Below are positions 42,801-54,800 of a stretch of DNA of 64,000 nucleotides, piece by piece. The stretch comes from Zygaena filipendulae. Its lineage: Eukaryota; Arthropoda; Insecta; Lepidoptera; Zygaenidae. The notes below the pieces were generated by a model that did not search any database, was not told the DNA's origin, and was given only the letters and a program-made list of their open reading frames with translations. Both the position numbers and the translations under genes were made by a program. Each line of letters starts with the position of its first letter. The first letter of the stretch is position 1. The stretch spans positions 4,419,501-4,483,500 of the forward strand of contig OU015675.1 in NCBI GenBank assembly GCA_907165275.2, in the 5' to 3' direction.

Positions 42801-45800
42801 ACTAATACACGGCAGATTGATGACAACTCTGTACAGGCGAGTTCACAAGTATCTAAATATTATACGCACCTTACAAATGTGAATTCTTTTTTTAAACGAC
42901 AAAAACAAACAATGACATATATCTAATAATTTTGATCGAAATAGTCATTTACTTTTTGACTGATAGTAATAATGCATTCAAATAAATAAATAAAAAGTAA
43001 AAATATTTTTGTATCAACTTGTTGCGACGGTTTTACCAACGGATAAAAAGTTTATTTATTTATTTGCGGGTAGGTATGTACTTAAGTTTTATAGTCTATT
43101 AGCTTTTTATCATTTATTTGTACATTTGTACGTATGTTAGGATGTATAAATATTCACATATTTCTTAGAAACTAGAAATCGGATGGCTCTACATTTTTTA
43201 ATTCTCATCTATCTACGATGATGGTGTGTTCAATTCCATCGTAATTAGTCTACGATAATAATCGTTTTTATCGACGACTGTCCTAGCTCGAGGGATCCTG
43301 TCGTCGTTTAATTAATTGTTGATGTTTGACATGTGAATGGGATTATGAAACCACTTCCTTTCAGACTACGCCGTTCGATGTGATTGATGATTTCAGTTTG
43401 AACTACGAGTAGATATGTACTATGCTAACCATCTTATCTAAATTTTAAGACTTATAGTAAATAACTACAGGCTTCTCAGTCTTGTTTTAAACTAAATAAA
43501 TATTAAAAAATATTTTTTTTTTTTTATTTGTTCTTACATGCATGCTTAAAAACTAGTGACAGGAGCTCCCAGTAGGCTTGCGCCCGTGTTGGGAGTCACC
43601 GCTCTTCTAAACTTAAAAACAAAACAAAACAAAACCAGGATAACATTATAAAGAATTAAGTAATTTCTAACTTAACTTAAGAAAAGGAAACTTGGTCAAT
43701 CTCCTGAATTTAAGCTAGGAGTACAGAACATAATTAGTTGATCATCCAATAAGTGATATAAATAAAAAAAAAAATACGAGTAAGTTTTATAACTTAAAAA
43801 TAAGATTTTGAACACCAGTTTAACCCAAACAAGAACACAGTTTGGATTCTGATCCGATCTAGATCTGATCTGATATCTGTAACGGCTTATTTCAATTTTT
43901 TTATTATACCTATTTATGACTTTTAAAATGGGGTTTTATAAGCGACTAATTTTCTAAATAACGTCTTTGACAACACCTCCGCGCCTTCCGCAGGTTGTTG
44001 GTTATTATTAAAGACTTACCTATTAAAGGAGGCTATCCCGTATTAGCTAAAACGCTACGCTCGGACGCTAAAAGCTCGAATTCGGTCCAGGATCGATGCG
44101 TTTGAAATATGGTGCTGGCGCAAAATGTTGGGAATTCCCTGGACTGCGAGAAGGACCAACGCTTCGATCCTGGCTGAGCTGAACATCAAGTCGAGACTCT
44201 CTACGGTGTGCATGAAGCGACTCCTACAGTACTTCGGTCACGTGACCAGACGAGAACCTGACAGCCTGGAGAGATTGATTGTTGTCGGGCACGTGGAGGG
44301 CAAGAGGGGCCGCGGAAGATCGCCATCGCGATGGACGGACATGGTGAAGGAGGCCACGAAGTGCAACATCCAGGCATCCATGCGCCAGGCGGAGAATAGG
44401 GCTGCCTGGAGAGCCCTGGTGAAACGTGTCGTCCAGAGTAGTCACGACCCTCAGCCATGAGGAATCGACTAAGAAGAAGAAAGAGAATCCCGTATTAGAG
44501 CCCCAAATAAGCAAAGAAATAGATAAGTGTAATAGGTAACGTGATTTTTTATATTTTTTAATCTTTTTGACGTAGACTTTACAACTTAAAATTAAAATTA
44601 ATATCTTACGCTGAAAAACGACGCATCTTCACATTACAATGCTCGCTCAAACGATGAATTGTAAATGAATATTTCAATAAAACGAGTTGAACTATTTAAT
44701 CGAGAAACACAATCGAAATGTTATTGAATGGATGCTAAACAGAGTTATGAAATCCGATCTTCGTCGTTAAAGGCGATCCATCAAAATTATGACAGACGGA
44801 AAAAGTTCGGTGCTACCTTTTTGGATGATTTGTTTTGTTTGTATATACCTACCAAACTACAATATGGATTTGAAGTTAGTTCGGTTTTTTATTACCAACC
44901 GGCAAGTAGGTTCGTACATTATTTTTTTTTATTTAATATCGGTCTGTGACTTCCAATGCTACTTTTCGAAATGATAATAGCTAAATATATACAAACATTA
45001 TAAAAAGAAAAACAGGAACTATGTTTTTAAGCTGATTTAAAAAGTACAGAACTTTAAAATTCAGAGCGGGACCTATTTACAAAGGTTAAGGTGATCATTG
45101 TAATAAAAATAATAGAGTCTTTATTTTTTTAGGTAGCGGTAATTATGAGTAACTTACACGTAATTGCATAAAGAAATAAGAAAATATCGTTCATTCCCTT
45201 ATGCTCATCGATACTCATTTGATTTGTTACCCCCTTTTCGACTCACCCTGCATACATATCGTGTGCGTTAATACAATAAATTAATGACAGACGAAGGAGC
45301 TATGTAATTTTCGTACATGTGAAGTCGTAAATATCAATTTGGGTATGAGCAGAACAACGAAATTACACGTTTCACGTTTGCCACTAAATTGATTTAGCGA
45401 CGTATTCGATATGTCTGACGTTTTCAAAGGAACTATTACCTAAATTTCTACCTGTCGGCTAGTTTGGTAAGTAGAAAGTGGAGATTTTTATGGGGTTCGG
45501 TTTTATGGAAACTGCGAGTAGCAGCAAATAAATGATCAAAGGATTTTGATGAAAATTGAAACAGTATAAGTATACCACCTCAAATATACTAGAATAAAAA
45601 AAATGACCATCGCTCCCTTGAAAAATTCAACCTGTTTATAAAAATCAATTCTCGTGTATATAGTCTCGCAAAACTCATTTCAATATTTGTTTTTGTGATC
45701 GTAATTGTCGGGACAAGGTTTTCTATCTATACTAATATAAAGAAGAAAGATTTGATTTTTTGTTTGTTTGTTGCTTTGTTACGATTAGTTGTTATTATTA

Positions 45801-48800
45801 TACGAACTCAAAAACTACTAGACCGATTTCAAAAATTCTTTCACCATTAGAAAGCTCCATTATCCCTGAGTAACATATAGGCTATATTGTAATCCGCAAT
45901 TCCCGCGGGAACTCCGAAATTATCGCGGGTGAAACAACGCGAGACGGCTAGTATAAAATAAAATCAAGGGCGGTAGATATAGGCATGAGATGGTTACTCG
46001 TATTAACACTGTTATTTTCACCTACCTAATTTAGAAACTTTGAGTTACAAAACTGTTATTTTTAATTCGTTGGTATTTTCGTCTCTCACACCTATATTTC
46101 ATATTATTATAATGTAGGGAAACTTAATTTATATTATTATACTACAATTAACATTTTTATCTATGTTGTTATCTATAGCTAATTATCGTATTTCACGCGT
46201 GTTTATAATTACGTACTTATCGTGGAAAAAATATATTTGGATAGATGGTTATTGATGTCCAATAAATAGATGGATAGGTATCATAAAAATTCCAAAGTTT
46301 CGTATACTTATCTAATGTAAATTTAAAAAAACTTGCGTAATTTTTGTTCAGATGCGTTATTGATTATACACAATTTTTTCAATAACCCATTTATATCTAG
46401 TTATTTCTAGTTTGATTTTGTACGTAAGCAAGTATAGGTATTTGTATTTCTAAGGCCTTAACTATACACCTAGGTATATAAATTACCTACTATTACCGCC
46501 ATCTATTGTCTAGTAGCGGAATAAAATGCGAAAAGTTCAATAAAGATGCCAAGTTTTTATGAAATCGTAAAACGCGACGATGTAGTATTGCTATGAGCGT
46601 TTAAGTCTAATCTATAAACATTTTATCGAGAGTTGTTCTTATTAAACCTATACTAGCTGTTGGCCGCGACTTTGTTCGCGTGGTGTACGATAGGGCGCTA
46701 GCACACGGTGAAATTATCGTATTGAAATTTACTATGGAAGCATTTTAAAGCCCGTCTTTAATGCACTATTGAAAAATTTACTATGGATATAACAGGCATT
46801 GTCATAGCAAAATTCTCAATAGTGTTAGTAAAGACGGGCTCTAAAATGCATTCATAGTAAATTTCAACATGAAAATTTCACCGTGCTGCAGCGGTACTAT
46901 TTTCAAACCCAACAATTTCTTGAATTTTCTTTAAGAAATTGTAGTTTCAGCGTTTATACTTAGTTACCAGTGCAACTAAGGGATCGCGAATTTGTACCTT
47001 CATTTTGAATAATCAGTAGTCATTAGTAACCATGCATAAGTTCGTAACACCATCGATTTCAATGTTTGGCACATGTGTCATGCTTGATCCAACTTGAGAG
47101 ATAGTTATATAGGATATACATATAGGTACTTTAGAGTTCCCAAAATTCGCGTTAAAATCAGACCAGCTTAGTATAGGTATTATAGAGTGCATGTTTGATG
47201 TGGAAGGATGACGACACGTGGAATCCCATTTCCCACCTGTGCAAAGTATACGATACGGGGTGACTCATACTCGTTTTATGACGAATGCTTTAATAATAGG
47301 CTACTGATGTTTACGGGAATTTCAGCAAGTATTACGCCGTGGTACAGTCGAAAGCAATGGATTACAACACCGATTTCACGTTTATAATTTTGAGACTTAT
47401 AAACGTAGAATTTTCTTATTGAAAAAAAATCAAAACAAAATGAGATGATAAGACAAGATCAGAATCTATAAAAAACCAAAAAACCAATACCTATATACAA
47501 AACAAAACAACATATTATTTAACCAACTATTACATTACTACCTACTAATATTATAAGTGCGAAAGTAACTCTGTCTGTCTGTCTGTCTGTTACGCTTTCA
47601 CGCCTTAACGGCTCAACTGATAATTATGAAATTTTGCATACGCATGGTCTGGGTACAGAGAAGGACATAGGGTATCTTTGGTTCCGGAATTTCCAAGGGA
47701 ACTCCGAAATTAACACGGGTTAAACCGCGGGGAGCAGCTAGTATCTAATAATTCTAAATTGTGGTACGTTTAGAGTAAAAACTTTAACAGACAACGGAAG
47801 TGACGCAAGTATAACTTCTTGGGCGCGACCACACGTTATTTTAAACATATATATATAATGTAGACAGTAATAATAATGTTCGGACACTATGTCACAGCAC
47901 TAGTCCCAAATTGAGCAGAGCTTGAACTATGGATGCCTAACAACAGATATAGCTCCTCTTTTAATTAGTATACATAGCGTACATCATTAAAGACATGGGT
48001 AATCATTGATGTCATTATTTTTGTATTAGTACACTTTTTTGTTGAAATATACAATACAACCACCCTGATGCGGTGACCGAATCAGTGACATCTGACTTAG
48101 TGGACAGGTTTAACCACTGCACCAACCAATCTAACTTTTGAGATGTTTTCGACAAATAACCAAATGTTTTGTGACATGGTTTAAGAGTCAACAAGGTCTT
48201 CCTGTTGATAGCGATATGAAGGTTAATTGCTTCTAAGTGGCAGTTATGATGGCTTCGTGGTCAAACGCGTAGGCTACCTGTCGTATACTCTTAGAGGTCA
48301 TAGGTCCATTTCTTGTCAAATACAAAATTGATGCATAATTATGAATTTATAACGACAAACGACTCATTCTTGACTACCAGATTAGCGCTGTGATCACCAT
48401 GTCTCTCCGTTAATTGAGAGGTTCCGGATTCGATGCCCGACATTGTGTGAGGAACATAGGTTTCCACTTTTCAACAGACGTGTTTATAATTATGCTACGA
48501 TAAATGAGAAAGTGAGTTTGTTTGTTACGCTTTCACTCCTTAACGTCTCTACTAATCATCATGAAATTTTGCATACACGTTTTTATTTTATTTATGCACT
48601 TCACATTCTTTGCCTACTTTTGACCGTCAATTCGCAAAAATAAGATAATTTTAAAATGGTCGATGAGGATAAGTAGGTATAGCCTTAAAATGCGTTAAAA
48701 GACCGGAATAGTTCCAGTTGAGCATCAAACAAAAGTAGAGCTGCATCAACCGTGCTTCCTATTCAAAACTTCTAAGCACTGTTGCTTTATTGTTAACTAT

Positions 48801-51800
48801 GAGAATTCGATTTTGAGTTATGAAGCGGATCGAATTCCAATTTTGCAGTCGAATGAATAATTCGAATGCAGAGGATTATTTCTCTACTTTCTTTGACTGC
48901 TTTTTTTTACTAAATGCCATTTGAAAACACGCTAAGAAGCATAAATACCTTCCTACTATCTCAGACGAAATAAGAAGTCAAGACGGAGCGCTGTCAACAA
49001 AAAAGTGAATTCGATAAAACTATGCCTTGGCGTGTACATGTACAGTTACATGTACACTCAAATAACGAAACTCTGCCTTACCTTGACAATCGAGCTATTC
49101 CGGCGCGCGGAATGTCACGCTATAATAATTCGCAATTTTTTAAGAAAAAATGCCGAATTGTTTTCGAGAAATAAAAAGCAGGATACAACCATATTTTTAA
49201 TAAAATAACAATTTTAATTATAAAAGACAACTTTAACACAAAACCTCCACAAATTCCACGTGTGTTGCTACTAATGAGCGTCACAATACTCCCCGTTATT
49301 GGCTAAGTTATTATTAATATGTACAAGTTAATTTACCTATTTCCATTTTTTTTACTAATAATATTAATAAAATTAATGTAAGTGTTATTTTTTTTTTCAA
49401 TGTTTTATCATCACTTCAAAAACCTATTTTTTTAACGTTATCGATCCGAAATAAAGACATTAGGTACGAGAAGTGAATAGAAGTGATTCGACTTAGCCGG
49501 AATGAGCCATCGTAGAATCCAACGGTGCGCAGCGTAGTTTGTTCAATACATTTTGACAATTTTAATTATTTTTTTTGTTGCCACCATATTTCTAAATTGA
49601 AAAAAAAAGATCTTAAACGGTGGACAGTAAACGGCAATTCAAGAAACTTTTCCATCAAAAAGGTCATTAAAATAAAACCAATGTTTGATATTCCTTTTTT
49701 CCTATCTAGTCGGAATATAAATTACATACTACTCATATATTACCTCTTAAATTCAACAATAAATACTTCAAGTGTTAAATAATACAATAAAAAAAGCTAA
49801 CTTTTCTATTTACTTACGGATTCACGTTTTTGTTGACCGCGCTTCGTCTTGTCTTCTTATTTAGTCTGAGCCTACTATAAATTGCTAAATAATAATTTCA
49901 TCTTGCGAAAAAAACTGTCCACAAAATATCTTCGCAGTTTTGTCGCAGGACAAAATTATTAACAAGTATTCCTCAAGCTACTAAAAAAGTTGATAATTCT
50001 GTAAGAAAAATATCTATGCCTGTAAAAAAATAAATCTACAGCTATCGCAAAATAAAGATGTAAGTATATTAATCATAAAATGAAAACATTAATTTCTTTT
50101 TCAACGGTAAAACTCAGTAATATGTGTGTTACTGAAATTCAATGTTGAATAGACGTTATATATAAGCGGTAGCATTTCGCTAGGAGCTTATTATAGGAGC
50201 GGGATGCGTGAAATTGCTGTGCTTGCCTGAGCTGTGGCGATTGTTAGCTTAGCTGACTGACTTATGTTACCTTAGTACTTGCATTGTACTTAACAATAAA
50301 TAACCAACATTATAGGAGATATAAAGGTTTTTAACACCTTTAAGAAATTATGAATGGAAAAAAACAATGTACCTTTATTTACTTTAAATAAATAAAAAAT
50401 AGCGTTGGCAAGATTCCCTATCGAAAACGCAATGAACAATATATATATCGGCAAATGGAAAAAAAGACTACAATAATTAAGAATGTGAAATTGATGTTTA
50501 GTCTAGTAGGATATATAATTATTATACCGTATATGTATTTAGTAAAATTCACTCAGCAATTTTCGTGTACCGTTTTTTTTTTTTCGAAAAATTAAACCTT
50601 AAATTGCTTTTCGCAACTTTCCCGATAAACAATAAAAGGTTAACCCACAAAATTAATTTATTGATATAGAACGCTTTATTCAAAGTTATAGAACGTTTTT
50701 TAATTATGTGTTTACCTTATTACATTGTTTAAATATCAACAAAATGATGAAAACTAAAAAAAATGTTGACACAGAATGGCGCTACAATTTAAAATACGAT
50801 TTACTCAAAATTTCTCCAAGGTGGGTTAACATGCACTATTGCTTGTATATCCAAATAGCCTTTCAATACACAGTGATTTAATAATTATACCTACATAATT
50901 ATCTACGAAAAACTAGGATCTCATATTTTATGTTATCTACATATTATAGTGATGAGAGCTCTTTCACACTTGGCCTGTCGTGTTTACACGAGAGACTTTT
51001 AACTGATTGCTTTACCTTATATAATTTTACTGTCGTATTGTCGGCTCGTGTGTAAATGCTTAAAAGGCATTATCGTATACATGCCACAACATAACGGCAC
51101 GTTAGTTCAAAAATTGAAGTTTTAAACTACATATTTAATGTTAGATAATGTACTTTTTTGTGTAATGATTGATACGATGGATTGAGATATAGTACATTGT
51201 TATCCTAGGGGTGAAAGTAACTTCTTTCTCCCGAGGATAACACTGTGCTTTTCATTACGAATGCAAGAAAAGTCAAAATAAAAATAGGAATTAGTTAAAG
51301 AAAAAAATGAGTGAATTTTATTTTACATAAATCAACCATTAGGTGTGCTACTGGCCAGCAAGTATGCCCCCTTTGAGATAAAAGAAAAAACTTGAGTTTC
51401 TGCAGTATCCAGCTGTCAGTTGAAAGCGATTCTCCCTAGGGCTGAAAAGTGTTACTTTCAACCCGCTTCTCAGGCAACTTCAGACCTACTTTCCGAGTAT
51501 GAGTAATGAAAAATACATTTTATAAGAGGAAGATATTATATTTATCGCTAATCTTAAATTGTATTTACAAAACGTTTTTGCAAAAGAATAAAGTGGAAAT
51601 ATATATTTACTTGGTTACAACATCACAATAATATAGTCTTTAAAAATTATGTTTACAAGTCTATTCGCAAGTCCTCCGCGGCTAAAATTATAAACTTTTT
51701 AACCTTTTCATATGAAATTTGAAAAAACAAAACAGGCATAGGTAAAATAATCAAACAGAAATAGTTAATTTTTTATTTTTCTAACATTATTATTTTTGGA

Positions 51801-54800
51801 AATATATTTGTGCTACAATGAAATAAAAGAGCTCTACATTTTTTTTAATTGATTGATTAGGTATGTACATTGTATATACGTAGGTATCTATGTCATTTAC
51901 ATAGGAATAATCAAACTTGAGTAAAGCCGCAGTGAAAAAGAATAATCCATTTATTTGTAAAAAGTTATTGAATGGTTTAAACAAGCTTTTGTAAAGTCTC
52001 TTTTGTTTCTCAAAACCAAAACACCGTTTTAATAGTTATAACTCTCAATAAATTTTGAAATGAGGGTAATATTATTTAAGATCAGAAAGTTATAGAGTTT
52101 GCGTGCGTAGATCTAAAGATGTAAGAAAACAATATGACTGATTTACTTTAACGCTTAAATGCTAATAGCATATTAAAAACGACCGGAAGTGCCATAAGAA
52201 CGAATGGAACGGAATAGCAGTAAACAGGAAATGAATTGGTGGCTCGTAAGTTGGTAACACTATTAGTCAGTGTGGCCAATCTTATTGTTTCGGGACACGC
52301 CATGGTTGATTTTACAAAATACATTTATTTTGATCTTTATCCTCAAAAATATTTTGGCTTTTCAATTTATTGGTATTTCCCGATTTATAAATAATAAAAA
52401 AATATGTTACCTTAATATTTACAAAATTTAAAATTTTCTTAACGTTTTCTGTAACGTTTTTGTACGAGGCACCTATCATCATTTGTTTTGCTACCTATGT
52501 ATCTAAATTGATTTATACCTAAAATAGAACATGGTTAAAAAAAATTCTTGTCTGTTAAATTTGCGTCTCTGCAGATCTATTATAAAACTTCAACAGATTG
52601 TAAGCAATCATACATCTATTGGTATTTTTCCAATATTTATTTTCTAAAACAATATCTTTCGCTTTAGATAGACGGAAAATATCCAGTGATAATACCGTAA
52701 CGGTAACCCCCATCGAGCAACATGGATGACATAACCAAGGACCCCTTCCCCCCATTTAAACAAGTTGAATGCGTTTCCCCGATGCGATGATGGCAGGCCA
52801 CTGCACGTGCATAGTGCAACACTCAAGGTCCCACAACCCTTTACACATCCACTCATGTTCGCAATTAAAACGAAAAACCGAGCGAAAAGGATGCTCAAAG
52901 AATTCCCATGACCGAAAGAGACAACACATCTCATTTACCAGAGCACTTTTTATTACCACTCGCACTCAAGGGAGGTCGTCGGCCAATCAACGTACTGTGC
53001 GCAGCCCGCTCCACATTGGCCGGTTTGAATAGAGAATATTTTTACAAAAATGAAACAAAAGCCGAGGGTAGGTAATGGGCGAGTTTTGTTTTATACGAGT
53101 GGCGTTCATTCGAGTGGAAGAGGTCGCGGAGAGCGGACGTCTCCAGATTTAATTACCATAAAGGATTCTTCCACCATTGTTTCTTTTTAGAGTGGCTCTT
53201 GTGTTAAGCTGGCCTTTCATTTCATTTCAGAAGATGATGTTTAATATTGTTATTTTATTGCCGGGAACTCGTTCCCGGTACTCGAGTCGAGTACGAATTA
53301 CAAAACAGGCAATTAGCTATGTTTATTTCCCTTTAAGTAGGATGTCGTCTTTGAAAATGTTTGTACGGAACAACTCTCTTGACTATTGCTTAGATGAACA
53401 TTAACTAAATAGCATTTACATGATGGTTCATCTACAACTACGACATGGTATGACCATATTGAATATTTGATTGTCATAGTTATCGAAACATTTTTAACCA
53501 TATTTTTATTTGACGTCACTTAAAGGTTTCTACATAAGTTACTTATTAGTCTAAACTTAAAGAAATAAAGTTTAACCATAAAATGTAGAGTCATTTTGAA
53601 AATATCGAATGTTTTTAACCAGAATATAATCTGTTCCAGGAACTTGGCAATGCCACAGCTTTCAGCTCAAACCGGGAACACTTCATTAGAAACATTCACA
53701 GCTCTACACAAGGAGAACTGTCACAGACTAGAATATTTGGTAGAGCGACAGAAACAACTCTGTCTGTTGTCAGATAAAATGATACAGGTAACTTTTTTAA
53801 GCTCTAAACAACATTTTTGACCATTTGTAACCAACCTTTTTTCTTTTGAAAATTGAGTTTCAAATAATTTTTGTATTGGTTAACCATCCTATTCACATTT
53901 TTCATCCTATTGGAGGTTGAATGTATACTAACCTAGGAGGTTGAATGTATAGCAATAAGAATTATTAAACTAAACTTAAACTATATTTATCTTCGATAGT
54001 TTGGTGTGTTGATCATGAGTCAGATATTATACGTGTATTTAGATGCTAGTGATTTTATTCCTATTTATTACGATAAAAGACGAGCTTGCATTTGTGATAA
54101 GATCATTATAAACTGGGCTGTGATCATAATACAAAAATTACAATCGTAATTAAAAGTAAATCCTAATTTAACTACGCTGTAAACTGCGAAGTGCGGAGGA
54201 TGATAAAACAAACAAATTTAATTAAATGCATCCACTCCACTGTTTTTATTGGCTCTGAACTGACAATCTGGCTAATAAAATCGTTTGATTACAGTTCGCA
54301 ATACGTACAGTTCCGTTCCATACAGTCTCATAAAATTTAATCCTTAACGATCACGATTTTAATTGAGATGGTAACTTAAGATAAATTGTTGCTTATTGGA
54401 TTTAATGATTGCTTCGATCCAAGATGTTGGTACCTTGCATTATAATTACAAAGCGATTCGGATTTCGATTATAGCTTGTAATTTTGTTACTGGAAGTTGA
54501 AACTAAGACGGCGGTGGTGTTTTGAAACATCTATGATTTCAAAGAGACTTTTTCACTAGGTATTTTGTATGTGTACCGGGAAAATTGTTTATTTCATCTG
54601 AATTTCCAAATTGTCAGCATTTTGTATGACAACAACAGTTGATTAGACAATGTCAAATTGTACCAATTTTCCATCTTCACGTGCTCTCACTATTACTAAT
54701 CATTTCTTATCCTACCAACTTGATGTCATACAAAAAGCCGTTTGTAAAGGGATGTGTTATACAATATACCGATGACAAATACTCAAATGTCCTGGCACAC

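Larger units (their letters stand above)
3828..53639 (+). other. WntA: WntA intron 1 (49.8 kb)
   Basis: Bounded by GTAAGT and TTCCAG and required for the 72-codon join of exons 1 and 2. It contains no host gene that I can recognise. It is full of short non-autonomous elements, fold-backs and GC-richer islands, listed separately. In several nymphalid butterflies, regulatory variation at WntA, including first-intron insertions, is associated with wing pattern, so it should be read as regulatory sequence. An unannotated alternative first exon inside it cannot be excluded. Confidence 0.85.

Noticed and set aside
44201..44514. Minus-strand ORFs of 85 and 96 codons
   Set aside because: Shadows of the RTE-like reading frame on the + strand.
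48245..48445. Possible tRNA gene
   Set aside because: Box A-like and box B-like pieces are present, but spacing is far too long and no cloverleaf can be drawn. More likely eroded SINEs.
52555..53032. Several 66-96 codon ORFs on both strands near exon 2
   Set aside because: Mutually overlapping, no recognisable domain. Better explained by a GC-rich non-coding island.
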